Source: Saccharopolyspora gloriosae (GTDB lineage Bacteria; Actinomycetota; Actinomycetes; Mycobacteriales; Pseudonocardiaceae). Taken from it: a stretch of DNA of 64,000 nt. Shown here piece by piece: positions 8,009 through 19,798 of this stretch. Position 1 is the first letter of the stretch. Each line of letters starts with the position of its first letter. Under the pieces are notes generated by a model that had not been told where the DNA came from, did no database searches, and saw only the letters and a list, made by a program, of their open reading frames with translations. The DNA lies in assembly GCF_014203325.1 (NCBI RefSeq), contig NZ_JACHIV010000001.1:6139501-6203500 (forward strand). Direction: 5' to 3'. Made by a program: the position numbers and the translations under genes.

Positions 8009-10510
8009 TCAGCGCCCGCCTTCGCCCTTGTCGTCTCCCCGCTGCTCCGATTCCGGAGCCTGCTGGGACTGCTGCGCGTCGGGCTGCTGGGCGCCGGACT
8101 GCTGGTCGGCACCCGCGTCCTGCCCCGACTGCGGCGTGCCCGGTGCCGCGGTGCCCGCTTGCGGGGCCTGCTGCGCACCGGCCGCGGGGTTCTGCTCCGC
8201 GGGCTGCTGCTGCGACCGCTCCCAGGACGGGACCCACTGCTGGTACGGCTGCTGACCGGCACCGCCCGGCGCCGTCGCCGGCGTCCAGCCGGGCGGGGCG
8301 CCGTAGTTCGGCGGCACGGCCTGCGGCTGGCCGTACTGGCCCTGCGGCTGGCCGTACTGCTGCTGGCCCTGCGGGTACTGCTGGCCCTGCTGCGGGTACT
8401 GGCCCTGCGGAGCCTGCTGCTGCCCCTGCGGGTGCGGGAACTGGACCGTGCCCTGCCCGCCCTGGGGCTGCTGGCCCTGGTTGTACTGACCCGCCGGGAC
8501 GGCGCCCGCGGGCACCGAACCGTTCGGACCGGGAGCAGGGGCCTGCGGTGCCTGCGCCGGTTCGGGCGCGGGCGGGGGCCACGGCTCGCCGCGCTCGATG
8601 GCCAGCTCGCCCGGAGTCTTGATCGGCGGCTTCTCCGACGGGGTGCGCCCGCCGAAGTCGTTGAACGCCGTGATCCGGGGCCGCTTCTCGACCCTGGCGA
8701 AGATCCGCTCCAGGTCCTTGCGGACCAGCGTCTCCTTCTCCAGGACCTCCATCACGAGATCGTCGAGCACGTCGCGGTAGGTGTTGAGCACCTCCCACGC
8801 CTCGGTGTGCGCGGCCTCGATGAGCTTGCGCACCTCTTCGTCGATCTCGTGCGCGACCTCGTGCGAGTAGCTCGCCTGCTGCCCGGCGGAGCGGCCCAGG
8901 AACGGGTCGCCCTCCTCCTTGCCGTACTTGACGGCGCCGAGCCGAGCGGTCATGCCGTACTCGGTGACCATCGCGCGGGCGATCTTCGTGGCCTGCTCGA
9001 TGTCGCTGGAGGCACCGGTGGTGGGCTCGTGGAACACGAGCTCCTCCGCGGACCGGCCGCCGAGCGCGAACACCAGGCGCCCGATCATCTCCGAGCGGGT
9101 CATCATGTCCTTGTCGTCCTCGGGGACGACGAGCGCGTGCCCACCGGTGCGGCCGCGCGGCAGGATCGTGAGCTTGTAGACGGGATCGACGTCCGGCATC
9201 GCCCAAGCGGCCAGCGCGTGCCCGCCCTCGTGATACGCGGTGATCTTCTTGTCCCGCTCCGAAATGATCTTGCTCTTGCGGCGCGGGCCGCCGACCACGC
9301 GGTCCACCGACTCCTCCAGAGCCGCACCCGTGATCAACTGACCGTTCTCGCGGGCCGTGAGCAGCGCGGCCTCGTTGACCACGTTCTCCAGGTCCGCGCC
9401 GGAGAACCCGACGGTCCGCTTGGCCAAACCGTCCATGTCGGCGTCCTGCGCCAACGGCTTGCCCTTCGAGTGCACGTCCAGGATCGCCTTGCGGCCGCGG
9501 ATGTCCGGCGCCGACACGGGGATCTGCCGGTCGAAGCGGCCCGGGCGCAGCAGCGCCGGGTCCAGGATGTCCGGGCGGTTCGTCGCGGCGATCAGGATGA
9601 TGCCGCCGCGCGAGTCGAACCCGTCCATCTCGACCAGCAGCTGGTTCAGCGTCTGCTCGCGCTCGTCGTGCCCGCCGCCGAGGCCGGCACCGCGCTGGCG
9701 GCCCACCGCGTCGATCTCGTCGACGAAGATGATGCACGGCGCGTTCTGCTTGGCCTGCTCGAACAGGTCGCGGACGCGGGAGGCGCCGACACCGACGAAC
9801 ATCTCCACGAAGTCCGAACCGGAGATCGAGTAGAACGGGACGCCGGCCTCACCGGCGACCGCGCGGGCCAGCAGCGTCTTGCCCGTACCGGGCGGACCGT
9901 AGAGCAGCACGCCCTTCGGGATCTTCGCGCCCAGCGCCTGGTAGCGGCCGGGGCTCTGCAGGAAGTCCTTGATCTCGTGGAGTTCCTCGACGGCCTCGTC
10001 GGCGCCGGCGACGTCGTTGAACAACGTCTTGGGCATGTCCTTGGTGAGTTGCTTCGCCTTGGACTTGCCGAAGTTCATCACCCGGTTCCCGCCGCCCTGG
10101 ACGTTGTTCATCATCCACATGAGCAGCAGCACCAGCAGACCGATCGGCAGCAGATAGATCAACATCTGCGTCCAGAACGAGTCCTGGGTGACCTCGGTGT
10201 TCCACTTGTCGACGTTCGCCTGCCGGATGTCGTTGACCACCGCGTCGGTGGCGCCGGCAGGGTACTGCGCCATCAGCTGATTGCTGTTGGCGAAGCTCTG
10301 ACCCTGTTTCAGGTTCAGCAGGACGCGTTGCTCTTTGTCCTGGATGGTCGCCTCGGCTACCTTGCCCTCGGAAATCTGCCGGAGAGCTTCGGAGGTCGAG
10401 ACCTGCTGATAGGCCTTGGTCTCATCGAAGAGCACGCTGAGGCTCATTATCAGCGCTAACACCGCCAGGATCCAAAGCAGCGGGTTACGGAGCAGGCGCT
10501 TGAGGTCCAT
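8009..10510 (-). CDS. ftsH: ATP-dependent zinc metalloprotease FtsH
   Basis: This 833-residue membrane protease degrades misfolded and regulatory membrane proteins. Two membrane segments (about 11-28 and 112-134) flank an extracytoplasmic domain. The AAA module has Walker A GPPGTGKT (205-212), Walker B IIFVDEID (260-267), and the zinc site HEGGH (427-431). The core ends near residue 640. The last 190 residues are a Gln/Pro/Gly-rich, probably disordered tail, which makes the protein longer than E. coli FtsH (644) and M. tuberculosis FtsH (about 760). The ATG at 10508-10510 gives [10 protein letters not shown], typical of the family. Confidence 0.97.
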   Translation of the reverse strand: MDLKRLLRNPLLWILAVLALIMSLSVLFDETKAYQQVSTSEALRQISEGKVAEATIQDKEQRVLLNLKQGQSFANSNQLMAQYPAGATDAVVNDIRQANVDKWNTEVTQDSFWTQMLIYLLPIGLLVLLLMWMMNNVQGGGNRVMNFGKSKAKQLTKDMPKTLFNDVAGADEAVEELHEIKDFLQSPGRYQALGAKIPKGVLLYGPPGTGKTLLARAVAGEAGVPFYSISGSDFVEMFVGVGASRVRDLFEQAKQNAPCIIFVDEIDAVGRQRGAGLGGGHDEREQTLNQLLVEMDGFDSRGGIILIAATNRPDILDPALLRPGRFDRQIPVSAPDIRGRKAILDVHSKGKPLAQDADMDGLAKRTVGFSGADLENVVNEAALLTARENGQLITGAALEESVDRVVGGPRRKSKIISERDKKITAYHEGGHALAAWAMPDVDPVYKLTILPRGRTGGHALVVPEDDKDMMTRSEMIGRLVFALGGRSAEELVFHEPTTGASSDIEQATKIARAMVTEYGMTARLGAVKYGKEEGDPFLGRSAGQQASYSHEVAHEIDEEVRKLIEAAHTEAWEVLNTYRDVLDDLVMEVLEKETLVRKDLERIFARVEKRPRITAFNDFGGRTPSEKPPIKTPGELAIERGEPWPPPAPEPAQAPQAPAPGPNGSVPAGAVPAGQYNQGQQPQGGQGTVQFPHPQGQQQAPQGQYPQQGQQYPQGQQQYGQPQGQYGQPQAVPPNYGAPPGWTPATAPGGAGQQPYQQWVPSWERSQQQPAEQNPAAGAQQAPQAGTAAPGTPQSGQDAGADQQSGAQQPDAQQSQQAPESEQRGDDKGEGGR

Positions 10511-10726
10511 TCACTTGCGGCCGGCGGTCGGCCTCGACCCTCCCTGACTTCACTTCGGGCAACGGCACCGGTGAACGGCGCACGAACCGTCGCCGCCGTC
10601 AACCCCCTCGGACCAGCGTACCGGCCGCCGCGAGCGCGCCACCACGCCGAGCGTTGTGCAGGTCGACAAGCCTACCCCCGAACGGAACCGGACCTTTCCC
10701 ACACCTGCTCCCAGCAGGCGCGCTCC

Positions 10727-11284
10727 TCACCGGCCGGAGGTGTACACCTTCGGATCGAGGGTGCCGATGTAGGGCAGATCACGGTAGCGCTCCGCGTAGT
10801 CGAGCCCGTAGCCCACGACGAACTCGTTCGGGATGTCGAACCCGACGTAGCGGACGGGCACGTCCACCTGCACGGCGTCCGGCTTGCGCAGCAGCGTGCA
10901 CACCTCCAGCGAGGCGGGGTTGCGCGAAGCCAGGTTCTTCAGCAGCCAGGACAGCGTCAGGCCGGAGTCGATGATGTCCTCGACGATCAGCACGTGCCTG
11001 CCCGCGATGTCCCGGTCCAGGTCCTTGAGGATCCGCACCACTCCGGAGGACGAGGTCGACGAGCCGTACGAGCTCACCGCCATGAACTCGAGCTGCGTCG
11101 GTCGCGGCAACTCCCTGGCGAGGTCGGTCATGAACATGACCGCGCCCTTGAGCACGCCCACCAGCAGCAGATCGCCGCCTCTGGCGTCCTGGAAGTCCTC
11201 GGCGACCTGCTTGGCCAACTCGGCCGTCTTGTCCTGGATCTGCTGCTCGGTGATGAGCACTGAAGCGATGTCGCCGTCGTACAC
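10727..11284 (-). CDS. hpt: Hypoxanthine phosphoribosyltransferase
   Basis: The protein of 185 residues salvages hypoxanthine or guanine with PRPP. The PRPP-binding motif [13 protein letters not shown] is at about 98-110, and the base-specificity region near the C-terminus reads [22 protein letters not shown] at 11282-11284 is used, with an AGGGGA ribosome site upstream. It follows tilS by 34 bp on the same strand, a pairing conserved widely in bacteria together with ftsH. Confidence 0.95.
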   Translation of the reverse strand: MYDGDIASVLITEQQIQDKTAELAKQVAEDFQDARGGDLLLVGVLKGAVMFMTDLARELPRPTQLEFMAVSSYGSSTSSSGVVRILKDLDRDIAGRHVLIVEDIIDSGLTLSWLLKNLASRNPASLEVCTLLRKPDAVQVDVPVRYVGFDIPNEFVVGYGLDYAERYRDLPYIGTLDPKVYTSGR

Positions 11285-11318
11285 GGACCGGCTTCCCCTC
11301 TCGCTGTTGGGTGCACGT

Positions 11319-12344
11319 TCACCCGCCGCTCACCGGCCCGGCGGTTCCCCGTCCACCACGTTCCACCTGAAGCCTGCCATGCGCCCGGCGCAGCACAAAG
11401 CCGCCCGGCAGCGCACGAGGGCCCTGACCGCGCCACGCACCGGCCAGCGCGTCCGCCGCGCGGAGGTGGGCGTCGGAGAGCTCGGCGACCCCGCGCTCCA
11501 GCAACCACCCGCGCAGCACCCTGCGGCGCACCGCGGGCGGGTGCGCGGCCAAGGCCGCCGCATCCAGCTCCGCACCCCGTTCCACCTGCGCGCGAACGGT
11601 CGCGGCGACCTCGTCGAGGGCGTCGGCGTCCTCCCGCAGCTGGCGCGCGGTGCGGGCCAGCGCGCTCGCCACGCCGCCCTGCAGCACGTCCTCCAGCAGC
11701 GGCAGCACCTCTGTGCGCAACCGCACACGGGTGAACCGGCTCTCGCCGTTGTGCGGGTCCTGCCACGGACGCAGGCCGGCCTCGGCGCAGGCCCGCACCG
11801 TCGTGTCCCGCGAGACGCCGAGCAGCGGGCGCGCCCACGGCCGGTCCCACGGGCGCATGCCAGCGATGGAGCGGGCGCCGGAGCCGCGCCCGAGGCCGAG
11901 CAGCACGGTCTCCGCCTGGTCGTCGAGGGTGTGCCCGAGCAGCACGGCCGCCCCGGCGGGCCGGGCCCGGTCGAGCTCGGCGTACCGGGCTCGCCGCGCC
12001 GCCGCTTCCGGGCCGCCGGGGCCGGTCACCCGCGCCGCCAGCACCGCGACGTCGGCGAACCCGAGCCGCGCGAGCTGATCGGCGGCGCGCGCGGCGACCT
12101 CGGCGGAACCGTCCTGCAAGCCGTGGTCGACGACCCGGGCGCGGACCCGCAGCTCCTGCTTGCGGGCGCAGTGGGCGGTCGCGGCGGCGAGCGCGAGGGA
12201 ATCCGCTCCGCCCGAGCAAGCCACCACCAGCGGCGCGTCCCGCACCTCGGCGGTGGCGGCGAGGAAACCCCGCACCGCGGAACGGACCTCGAGCATCGCG
12301 GGCCCCGCCTCGACGGGCGCGCGACGATCAGAAGCGGAGGTCAC
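11319..12344 (-). CDS. tilS: tRNA(Ile)-lysidine synthetase
   Basis: The 341-residue N-type ATP pyrophosphatase modifies C34 of the tRNA-Ile(CAU) anticodon to lysidine. The PP-loop SGGADS is at 44-49, followed by VDHGLQ and [12 protein letters not shown], which are the expected ATP and tRNA contacts. A GTG start at 12342-12344 is listed; an ATG at 12296 (MLEVRSAV) is a credible alternative. It lies in an operon with hpt and probably with the upstream metalloprotease gene. Confidence 0.93.
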   Translation of the reverse strand: MTSASDRRAPVEAGPAMLEVRSAVRGFLAATAEVRDAPLVVACSGGADSLALAAATAHCARKQELRVRARVVDHGLQDGSAEVAARAADQLARLGFADVAVLAARVTGPGGPEAAARRARYAELDRARPAGAAVLLGHTLDDQAETVLLGLGRGSGARSIAGMRPWDRPWARPLLGVSRDTTVRACAEAGLRPWQDPHNGESRFTRVRLRTEVLPLLEDVLQGGVASALARTARQLREDADALDEVAATVRAQVERGAELDAAALAAHPPAVRRRVLRGWLLERGVAELSDAHLRAADALAGAWRGQGPRALPGGFVLRRAHGRLQVERGGRGTAGPVSGG

Positions 12345-12417
12345 CGCCCCATTGTGGTCCCCGGCGGACGCGCACCGGGCGCTCGGTCCGCCGCTCGCCC
12401 CGAAGCGGAGCGGGCTT

Positions 12418-13524
12418 TCACCCGTGGACGCGGCGCAGCCAGGCGGCGGGGTCGGTGGTCTCGGCGCGGGTCGGCAGGTGCTCCGGTGAGGTCCACACCG
12501 CGTTGAACCCGTCCATGCCGACCTCCCGCACCACGTGCCGGGTGAACGCGGCGCCCTGCGCGTACTGGCGCATCTTCGCGTCCACGCCGAGCACGCTGCG
12601 CAGCAGCCGGTCCAGCAGGCCGCCGCCTTGGCGGCGTTCGGTGAACCGGCGGCGGATGGTCGCCACGCTGGGCACCACCTCCGGGCCCACCGCGTCCATC
12701 ACGTGATCGGCGTGGCCTTCCAGCAGGGTCGACAGCGCCAGGATCCGATCGAGCGCGGCGCGCTGCCGGGGACCTTGCAGCAGCTCCACCAGGCCGAGCA
12801 CGCCAGGACTGGACTGGGCGTCGGGCCCCGCCCGCACCCCGCGCACCGCGCCGGGCAGCCTGCTCAGCAGCTCACCGGGCGAGGAGTCCAGGTCGGACAG
12901 CAGCATGCCGAGGCTGTCGGCGAAGTGGTCCCGCAACCACGGCACCGCGTTGAACTGCAACCGGTGCGTCGACTCGTGCAGGCACACCCACATGGTGAAG
13001 TCGTCCGCGGGCACGTCCAGCGCCTGGCGGGCCGCGACGATGTTCGGCGCCACCAGCAGCAGCCGCCCCGGCCGGGTGCCCTGGTCGCTGGGCAGGAACG
13101 GGTCGTACTGCCCGAGGACCTTGGTGCCCAGGTACGACAGCACCAGCCCCGCTTGCACGCCCGCGCCGCGCACGCCGAGCCCGCCGAGCAGGTCGCTGCC
13201 GGTGGAACGGGAGTTCAGCGCGATACCGGTGAGCTCGGAGAGCCCGCGCGCCGCGGCCCGCACCCACTCGGTGCGGTCCACCACGTCGCCTTCGAGCACC
13301 GGCAGGTCCAAGCCGAGCCCGGTCAGCTCCCGCACGTGGGTCTCAGCGGCGACGCTCGCCCTGCGGAGCTCGCGCACCGCGTGCGCCGCCTCCGACCGGG
13401 AGACCTCGGGGCCGGTCTGCATCAACCGGCCCGCGGTGGCCGCGGCGAGGTCCCAGTCGAGCGTCCGCCGCGCTCCGTCCCGGCTGTTCGGTCGGGGCGG
13501 CAGCGTGGCGGATCGCGAAGTCAC
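12418..13524 (-). CDS. DUF2342 zinc-dependent metalloprotease-like protein
   Basis: The protein of 368 residues belongs to the actinobacterial DUF2342 / 'F420 biosynthesis-associated' family (M. tuberculosis Rv3626c position, between tilS and dacB). A HExxH-type zinc motif, HESTH, is at 183-187 in CLHESTHRLQFNAVPW. No signal peptide is seen, so it is probably cytosolic. Its natural substrate is not established. The GTG at 13522-13524 has no ribosome site but has TACGGT 7 nt upstream, which suits a leaderless mRNA. Confidence 0.85.
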   Translation of the reverse strand: MTSRSATLPPRPNSRDGARRTLDWDLAAATAGRLMQTGPEVSRSEAAHAVRELRRASVAAETHVRELTGLGLDLPVLEGDVVDRTEWVRAAARGLSELTGIALNSRSTGSDLLGGLGVRGAGVQAGLVLSYLGTKVLGQYDPFLPSDQGTRPGRLLLVAPNIVAARQALDVPADDFTMWVCLHESTHRLQFNAVPWLRDHFADSLGMLLSDLDSSPGELLSRLPGAVRGVRAGPDAQSSPGVLGLVELLQGPRQRAALDRILALSTLLEGHADHVMDAVGPEVVPSVATIRRRFTERRQGGGLLDRLLRSVLGVDAKMRQYAQGAAFTRHVVREVGMDGFNAVWTSPEHLPTRAETTDPAAWLRRVHG

Positions 13525-13582
13525 GAAACCGACCGTACTCCGGGTGAGCTGGGCCGCGACACCGCTGCGGCGGCGCGTCCGG

Positions 13583-16500
13583 TCAGCGGCATCCGCACTG
13601 CTGGATCGCGCCCGCGACCTCGTCGAGGGCGGGCCGGACCGAGTCCGGGGCGGCCGTGCTGTTGGACATCAGCGCGAACACGAGCAGCCTGCCGTCCTGG
13701 GTGAGGATCGTGCCGGAGAGGCTGTTCGCCCCGTCCAGCGTGCCCGTCTTCGCCCGGACCCAGCCGCGCCCGTCGCCATCGCCGTAGCGGTCGGCGAGGC
13801 TGCCCGAACCGCCCGCGACGGGCAGCCCGGTCAGCAGCGCCCGCAGCTTCGAGCTCCGCTGCGAGAGCCCGCCGTCGCGCTCGGGCGCGGTCGCGGTGGC
13901 CATCAGGTCCGCCAGCACCTTCGCCGGGATCCGGTCCTGGGTGGACAGGCCGCTGCCGTCGGACATCTGCACGCCGGTGAGGTCGACGTCGTTGCGCTGC
14001 AGCACTTCGCGCACGGCCTTCACCGAACCGGCGAAGGACGGCTCGTTGCCGGTCTTGATCGCGACCTCGCGGGCCAGCGCTTCGGCGAGCACGTTGTCCG
14101 AGTGGATCAGCGTGGTCTCCATCAGCTTGCGCATGGTCGGCGAGTCGACGGAACCCAGCGCCTGCGCGTTGTTCGGCGCCGTTCCCTCCGAGACCGCCGA
14201 CGACGGCACCCCGAGCCGGGAGGCGAGCTCCTCGCCCGCCTTCGCCGCCGGCGAGAGGGTGCGCGTTCCGTAGTCGTCGGTCGGGTCCGCGCGACCTCCG
14301 TCGGCCATCACCGACTCCATCGGCGCCATGATCCCGGCCGGGATGTCCTCAGGCAGCCAGCCGGGAGCAGTCGACTCGCCCCGGTAGCGGCTGGTGTCGA
14401 CCTGGATCGACGTGACCTGGCCGCCCGTCGCGGCCCGCACCTGCGCGGCGAGGTCGTCGAAGCGCGCCGCTCCCGGGTACACCGACTCCTCGCCCGCGGG
14501 CAGCGTCGTGAGGGTCGGGTCGCCGCCGCCGACGAGCACCACGCTGCCGGGCTCGGATCCGCGCACCACCTTGGTGGTGAACCGCGCGTCGTGGTCGAGC
14601 TCCAGCATCGCCGCGCTCATCGTGAGCAGCTTGCCGGTGGAGGCGGGCATCATCGGCCGGTTCTGGTCGCGTTCCCACAGGGTGCGCCCGGACTGCACGT
14701 CGACCACGGCGCCCGTGACGGGGGCGAGCACGGGGTTCGCCAGCGGCTCGCTCACTGCGGCCTCCACCCCGGACCGGCCGGGCTCGGGCGCGCTGGTGCC
14801 CACCGGGCGGATCGACGGGGCGAGCCGCACCGGCGCGGGAGCGTCGGCGAGCCGCGCGGCGTTGAGCCCGCTGATCAGCGCGGGCACCCCCACCGCGAGC
14901 CCCGCTCCGAGCACGACCACGGTCAGCACCGCCAGCAGCACCGTCGCCGGCTTGCGGCGCGGCGCGGGAGCGGCCGGGCGCTCGTCCTGGTGGTCGTGCT
15001 CGTCGTGGTCCTGCTCGGGTTCGGGCTGCGGTTCGATGCGCTGCGGCGTCGCCCGGTGCGCGTCCTGGTGCGGCTGCTGCTGGAAGGAAGCGGGCGCGGC
15101 GAAGTCCTGCGGCTGCGCGGGCGGCGGCGGGCTCGGCTGCTGCGGCGGCGCCGGTCGGGGCGGCGCGGGCCGGGCCTGGGCGGACTGCCGGGCCTGCGGC
15201 GCGGGAGGCGGGCCGGTGAAGTCGGGGCGGCGGAACTGCTGCGTCCGCTCCGCGTCCGACGGTCCCGGCACCGGAGGCCGCGCGGGCTGCGGCGGCGCCG
15301 GCGGGACGATCGGAATCCGGGTGGTCGGCGGGCCCGGGTCGAACGCCTGCGGTCGCTGCGGCCCGGGAGTCTGCGGGCCGGGCCGGTCGTCGGTGGCGGG
15401 GCCGTCGCCTTCGCGGAACGCCTGCGGCGACTCCGCGCGGCCGTCGGTCCGGCGGGAGTCCTCCGGCTGGCCCGCCTGCTCGCGGCGCCGGGTCTCCTGT
15501 TCGAGGTCGGCGAGGCTGAACCGCTGGGTGTCCTCGATCCGCCGGAACTGCTGGGTCTGCTCGACGGGCGCGGGGCCGATCGGGGTGCCGGCGTCCGCGG
15601 TGAACGCCGAGTCCACGGCGGGCGGCGGCTCGACGCGCGGCCGGGAATCGGTGGACGAGGGCGGCGACGCGGCGGCGTCCGCGGTGAACGCGGAGTCGTC
15701 GCCGTCGGACTCGGGTTCTTCGGGTTCCGCTTCGACGCGCGCCTGCTCGGCGGTGGGCCACTCGTCGCGGTCCGCGCGGCCGGTCTCGGCGGCGGTGTCC
15801 GGCGCCGGGCGGTCCCGCGGCGCGTCCTCGCGCTGGTCCTCGCGCCGCAGGTCGACGCGGGCGGTCGCGTCGGTGGCGGTGCCGAAGCGGCCGGTGGCGA
15901 CGTCCGCGGTGGCGTCCCGCGACTCCTCGTCCGCGTCCCGGCGGTCGTCGACGTCCCGGCGGTCGTCGACGTCCCGGCGGTCGTCGACGTCGCGGCGGTC
16001 GTCGACGTCGGCGGTCGCGTCCCGCTCGGTCTCGACATCGTCGGTCGCGTCCCGGTCAGCCTCGGCGTCGGCGGGCGCATCGCGGTCGTCGACGTCAGCG
16101 GGGGCGTCCTGGTCGGCGTCGGAGGGCGCGTCCTGAGCCGCCTCGGTGGTGGTGCCGGTCGCCGAGTCCGCGGCCTCCGGCTCGGCGGCGGGCGCCGCCT
16201 CCTGCGCCGCGGTGTCGTCGCGGCGCTCGGTGTCCGGCCGGTGCTCCGCGATCGCCCGCCGGTCGAGGCGCTCGGTCGCGGGTCCCGCGTCACCGCGCGA
16301 CTCGGTCTCGGTGACCGGCTCGGTCCGGGAGTCGCCGGTGGTCCGGGGCTCGTCCGGGGACACCGCCCGCTGCGGGCCGGTCGTCTCGACGTCGTCGGTC
16401 GGCTCGGCCTGCGCTGCCGTCGCGGTGTCCACGGCGGAAGCGCCGGGCGCCTCCGGTTCGGCGGCCGGTACCGGCCGCTGCGGCCCCGTGACCTCGACGT

Positions 16501-18754
16501 CCTCGACGCGATCGGCCGGGACCGCGGGCTGCGGGCCGGTGACTTCGGCGTCATCGAGGGCTTCCGGTGCTGCGCCGGTCCCATCGGCGGGAGCCTGCTC
16601 GGCGGGCTCAGCCACCGCGCTCTCGTCCGCAGCGGTCCCGAAGGTCGCGGTCCCGGAGGTCGCAGGCTCGGGTGCCGCGGTCTCAGAGGTCGCGATCTCA
16701 GGGGCTGGGGGCTCGGGTGCCGCGGTCCCGGACGCCGTGTCCTCGGTCTCGGGCGCCGCCGTCGCGGCGGACCCAGCGGCCGGAGTCTCGGCGGGCGTGG
16801 TCCCGGTCGACGTGGTCTGGGCGGCCGTGGTCTCGGTCGACGTGGTCTCGGTCGACGTGGTCCCGGTCGACGTGGTCCCGGTCGACGTGGTCTGGGCGGC
16901 CGTGGTCTCGGTCGCGGTGGTCTCTGGCCAGGCGCCCGCGCCGATCCAGCTCGGTCGGCCGGAGCCGCCGGGCCGCTCCGAATCGCCCTGGTCCGGCTCC
17001 TGCTCCGCCGCTTCCGGTGCGGGTGGCTCGTCCTGCGCGGCCGTCTCCGGCCGGGACGAGTCGTCGCCGACCTCCGACGAGGCCGCCGGTCGCTGATCAT
17101 CGTGCGTCCGCCCGGGTTCCTGCTGGCCGGCGGAGCTCGCGTCCTCCGAGTCGCCGGTGGGCGCGGGCTCGTCCGAGTCCGTCGTCGACTCGGCTTCCGC
17201 CTCGGCGGGACGCTCCGCCTGCGCCGGTGCACCGGTCGCGTCGGTTCGGGTGCCGTCCTGGGCGGAGGCCTGGTCCTCCCCGGCGTCCGAGCCGGTGGTG
17301 GACGAGGTGTCGTCCGGGCCGGTCGTGCCCGAGTCCGCCGCGGTGGATGCCGCGCTCCCCGATTCCGAAGTCCCGGAGTCGGCAGCGGTCGCGTCCGAGG
17401 ACTCCGCCTTCGAAGTCCCGTCCTCCCCAGCCGTCGAGTCCGCGTTCTCCGGCTCACCGGCAGCGGAATCGGACTTCTCGGATGCGGAGGAATCGGTGGC
17501 AGCGGCGTCGGAGGTCTCCGATTCGTCCTTCGAACCCCCGGTGCCCTGCCCTGCCGAATCCCGGGTCTCCGCGGTCTCCGCGCCCGAGATCATTCCCGTG
17601 ACCCGGGACCCCGTGGTCTGCCAGCCGGAGAAGTCGTGCGCGGCGGCCTGCCGCCCGGCGTTCGGCTCGACCGAGCCGACGAAGCCCACCGCTCGGGCCA
17701 CCGGCGCGGTGCCCGGCGTGCTCGGCGCGTCCTCGTCGAGGGTGCCGCGCACCGTCGACCCGCTGCTCATCGCCGCAGCCGTGTCCGAGCTCGCGTCCGA
17801 CGAGTCGTCGCGCTGCTCGGCCACGCTCGACGAGCCCTGCTCAGCGGATTCCCCACCTGACGCGGCGTCCTCGTCCTGCGCCCGCGCGGCGCCCTCGGCC
17901 GCCACCGAGTACGCAGGCCGTCCGTCCGGCTCCGCGGAACCGCCCTCGGTCGTGCTCTCATCCGGCCGTTCCTCGGGCTCGGCGTCACCGCTGCCGACCG
18001 CACCCGCGGCCCCAGCCTCCGAATCGCCCTCGGCCTGGTCGTCGTCCGGAGTCGCGGAACGACTCGTCCCGGACTCGGCCGCGGAACCACCGGCCGTCGA
18101 TCCGCCGGAACCGGCACCGCTCGCACCGGAATCGCCGGGCGAACCGGCCCGCTCGACACCAACGGGCTCGGCTTCCTCAGCGCCGGAACCACCGTCCCCG
18201 GATCCAGCCGCCCCGGTCTCAGCATCCCCAGCTCGCGATTCGTCCGCGGAATTCGACGGTTCCACCGCGGTCTCGTCGGCCTGCTTCGAAGACGACCGCC
18301 CGGAATCCCGATCGCCGTCCGCCCGATCGGCCTTCTCGTCCTGGTCGATCCGGACCGTGCCCGTGATCGAGGCCCGCGCGGACGCCTTCTCGGTGTTCCC
18401 GCCGGTCGACGTGGTCTCGGCACCGGACGCTTCAGTGTTCACCGGCTGTTCATCGCCGGAAGAGGCCGACTCGTTCCGCTCGCCCCCGGCGGAAGCACCC
18501 GCCGCCTCAGCGGTCGTCCCCTGGTCCTCCACCGGAAAGCCGGGATCGTCGCCCGCGGACTCCTCCGCCTGGTGCTCCGTCGGCCAAGGCTGCTCATCAG
18601 CACGCGCGCGATCCCGCTCGGGATGCTCGGCGTCCGCGCTCCGCCCCTGCTCATCGCCCTGCGAACCCGCCGTTGAGGCGGCCGCTTCCGTGGCGGGCTG
18701 CTCGGTGGCGTCGGGCTCGGACACCTCACCCCTGAGGCTGTGGGGTTCGGGCAC
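13583..18754 (-). CDS. dacB: D-alanyl-D-alanine carboxypeptidase (S13/PBP4) with giant disordered N-terminus
   Basis: The predicted protein has 1,723 residues. The last 430 form a complete S13 penicillin-binding domain: STGK with catalytic Ser1372 and Lys1375, SDN at about 1552-1554, and KTG at about 1669-1671. One membrane helix (about 1269-1295) precedes it. Everything before the helix is low-complexity, rich in Thr, Ser, Glu, Asp, Ala and Pro, with tandem TTST/TETT-like units and four RRDVDD-like units (18-nt DNA repeats near 15940-16020). Topology suggests the long tail is cytosolic and the enzyme external. Usual family length is about 450-550 residues. A GTG at 18752-18754 with GGAGGAA upstream supports one continuous gene; no stop or frameshift interrupts it. 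It is divergent from ppa. Confidence 0.9.
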   Translation of the reverse strand: MPEPHSLRGEVSEPDATEQPATEAAASTAGSQGDEQGRSADAEHPERDRARADEQPWPTEHQAEESAGDDPGFPVEDQGTTAEAAGASAGGERNESASSGDEQPVNTEASGAETTSTGGNTEKASARASITGTVRIDQDEKADRADGDRDSGRSSSKQADETAVEPSNSADESRAGDAETGAAGSGDGGSGAEEAEPVGVERAGSPGDSGASGAGSGGSTAGGSAAESGTSRSATPDDDQAEGDSEAGAAGAVGSGDAEPEERPDESTTEGGSAEPDGRPAYSVAAEGAARAQDEDAASGGESAEQGSSSVAEQRDDSSDASSDTAAAMSSGSTVRGTLDEDAPSTPGTAPVARAVGFVGSVEPNAGRQAAAHDFSGWQTTGSRVTGMISGAETAETRDSAGQGTGGSKDESETSDAAATDSSASEKSDSAAGEPENADSTAGEDGTSKAESSDATAADSGTSESGSAASTAADSGTTGPDDTSSTTGSDAGEDQASAQDGTRTDATGAPAQAERPAEAEAESTTDSDEPAPTGDSEDASSAGQQEPGRTHDDQRPAASSEVGDDSSRPETAAQDEPPAPEAAEQEPDQGDSERPGGSGRPSWIGAGAWPETTATETTAAQTTSTGTTSTGTTSTETTSTETTAAQTTSTGTTPAETPAAGSAATAAPETEDTASGTAAPEPPAPEIATSETAAPEPATSGTATFGTAADESAVAEPAEQAPADGTGAAPEALDDAEVTGPQPAVPADRVEDVEVTGPQRPVPAAEPEAPGASAVDTATAAQAEPTDDVETTGPQRAVSPDEPRTTGDSRTEPVTETESRGDAGPATERLDRRAIAEHRPDTERRDDTAAQEAAPAAEPEAADSATGTTTEAAQDAPSDADQDAPADVDDRDAPADAEADRDATDDVETERDATADVDDRRDVDDRRDVDDRRDVDDRRDADEESRDATADVATGRFGTATDATARVDLRREDQREDAPRDRPAPDTAAETGRADRDEWPTAEQARVEAEPEEPESDGDDSAFTADAAASPPSSTDSRPRVEPPPAVDSAFTADAGTPIGPAPVEQTQQFRRIEDTQRFSLADLEQETRRREQAGQPEDSRRTDGRAESPQAFREGDGPATDDRPGPQTPGPQRPQAFDPGPPTTRIPIVPPAPPQPARPPVPGPSDAERTQQFRRPDFTGPPPAPQARQSAQARPAPPRPAPPQQPSPPPPAQPQDFAAPASFQQQPHQDAHRATPQRIEPQPEPEQDHDEHDHQDERPAAPAPRRKPATVLLAVLTVVVLGAGLAVGVPALISGLNAARLADAPAPVRLAPSIRPVGTSAPEPGRSGVEAAVSEPLANPVLAPVTGAVVDVQSGRTLWERDQNRPMMPASTGKLLTMSAAMLELDHDARFTTKVVRGSEPGSVVLVGGGDPTLTTLPAGEESVYPGAARFDDLAAQVRAATGGQVTSIQVDTSRYRGESTAPGWLPEDIPAGIMAPMESVMADGGRADPTDDYGTRTLSPAAKAGEELASRLGVPSSAVSEGTAPNNAQALGSVDSPTMRKLMETTLIHSDNVLAEALAREVAIKTGNEPSFAGSVKAVREVLQRNDVDLTGVQMSDGSGLSTQDRIPAKVLADLMATATAPERDGGLSQRSSKLRALLTGLPVAGGSGSLADRYGDGDGRGWVRAKTGTLDGANSLSGTILTQDGRLLVFALMSNSTAAPDSVRPALDEVAGAIQQCGCR

Positions 18755-19051
18755 GGGCTTCCTCCTCGACGGTTCGCAAGACTGCCAGATGCGAGCTGCC
18801 GCACTGCGGTGGGGCTCGGCGCGCGGCCGTGGTCCACACTAGACGTGGTCGTGCCGCATCACGGGCGGCCACTCCGACGTGTGAGCCTGCCGCTCGACCT
18901 CGGGTGACGCCGTGCGGTGAACGACGAAATCATCGCAGGTCAGGACACTGACGATGTACGGGACCGGGATGCGGGACCGGCCTGGCAACGGCGGCCGGAC
19001 GGTCGGGCACAGTCTCGACGAGCAAGCTGGCGAGAACGAGTGAGGAACCGC
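18755..19051. other. Divergent dacB-ppa intergenic region
   Basis: This gap of about 300 bp holds the promoters of both genes. An in-frame extension of ppa into it is possible but not supported, because homologues begin at the GTG at 19052. No repeat or RNA gene is recognised. Confidence 0.5.
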
Positions 19052-19540
19052 GTGGACTTCGACGTCACCATCGAGATCCCCAAGGGGAACCGGAACAAGT
19101 ACGAGGTGGACCACAAATCCGGCCGGATCCGGCTGGACCGGACGTTGTTCACCGCCACCCAGTACCCCGCCGACTACGGCTTCGTCGAGGACACCCTCGG
19201 CGAAGACGGCGACCCGCTGGACGCCCTGGTGCTGGTGCAGGAGCCCACCTTCCCGGGATGCCTGATCACCGCGCGCGCGGTCGGCATGTTCCGGATGCGC
19301 GACGAGAAGGGCGGCGACGACAAGGTCATCTGCGTCCCGTCGGACGACCCGCGCCAGGAGCACCTGCGCGACATCCACCACCTGGCGGAGTTCTACCGCC
19401 TGGAGATCCAGCACTTCTTCGAGGTGTACAAGGACCTGGAGCCCGGCAAGAGCGTCGAAGGCGCCACCTGGGTCGGTCGCACCGAAGCCGAGGCGGAGAT
19501 CAAGCGCTCCTACGAACGAGCCAAGGAACAGGGCCACTGA
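19052..19540 (+). CDS. ppa: Inorganic pyrophosphatase
   Basis: The 162-residue type I enzyme hydrolyses pyrophosphate to phosphate and pulls biosynthetic reactions forward. It begins [20 protein letters not shown] (quoted to 20 residues), contains the metal-binding DYGFVEDT and GDPLDALVL segments (the GDPxD motif), and matches the usual actinobacterial length exactly. The GTG at 19052 follows AGGA by 6 nt; an in-frame GTG at 19040 is less likely. The membrane pyrophosphatase hppA is also encoded in this window. Confidence 0.95.
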   Translation: MDFDVTIEIPKGNRNKYEVDHKSGRIRLDRTLFTATQYPADYGFVEDTLGEDGDPLDALVLVQEPTFPGCLITARAVGMFRMRDEKGGDDKVICVPSDDPRQEHLRDIHHLAEFYRLEIQHFFEVYKDLEPGKSVEGATWVGRTEAEAEIKRSYERAKEQGH

Positions 19541-19569
19541 GACCCGGATCTTCCTTGGAACGGCCTGCT

Positions 19570-19745
19570 TAGCGGGTCGCTCAGCGGAACCTCAGCGGCT
19601 TCCTCGCTGCGGGATCTTTTTTCCAAGTGGCTCCGCCACGAGGAAAAAAGCTGTCCTCGCGAGGAACCCGCTGAGAACCCGCCGGTGGTCGGCTTGCTCT
19701 AGCCGGTCACTGCTCAGCGGCTTCGCCGCTGACAGGACGAGGATC
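19570..19745. repeat. Dispersed palindromic repeat, copy 3
   Basis: Arms CTCAGCGGCTTCCTCGC (19591-19607) and its near-complement (19659-19675, one mismatch) enclose a CTTTTTTCC/GGAAAAAAG stem and the GTGGC-TCC-GCCAC apex. The second hairpin TCAGCGGC-TTC-GCCGCTGA lies at about 19713-19731. The tail array seen in copies 1 and 2 is absent. It sits between the convergent ppa and IclR genes. Confidence 0.85.
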
Positions 19746-19757
19746 AGAAGATTGCAC

Positions 19758-19790
19758 CGAAGGCCCTTCCCGGATCGGGGAGGGCCTTCG
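19758..19790. terminator. Terminator between ppa and IclR gene
   Basis: CGAAGGCCCT and its exact complement (19781-19790) form a stem extended by C/G pairs, 8 bp from the IclR stop codon. It probably serves both converging transcripts. Confidence 0.7.
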
Positions 19791-19798
19791 TCGTGGGG

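Noticed and set aside
15930-16030. Regular 18-nt repeats that might be a CRISPR array
   Set aside because: Units are directly adjacent, without spacers, in frame with dacB, and encode RRDVDD-like residues. No CRISPR array is seen in the window.
12905-17860. A 1,651-codon open frame antisense to dacB
   Set aside because: It mirrors the codon pattern of dacB, has no ribosome site, and its product is Arg/Gly/Val-rich noise. Very high G+C makes such antisense frames common.
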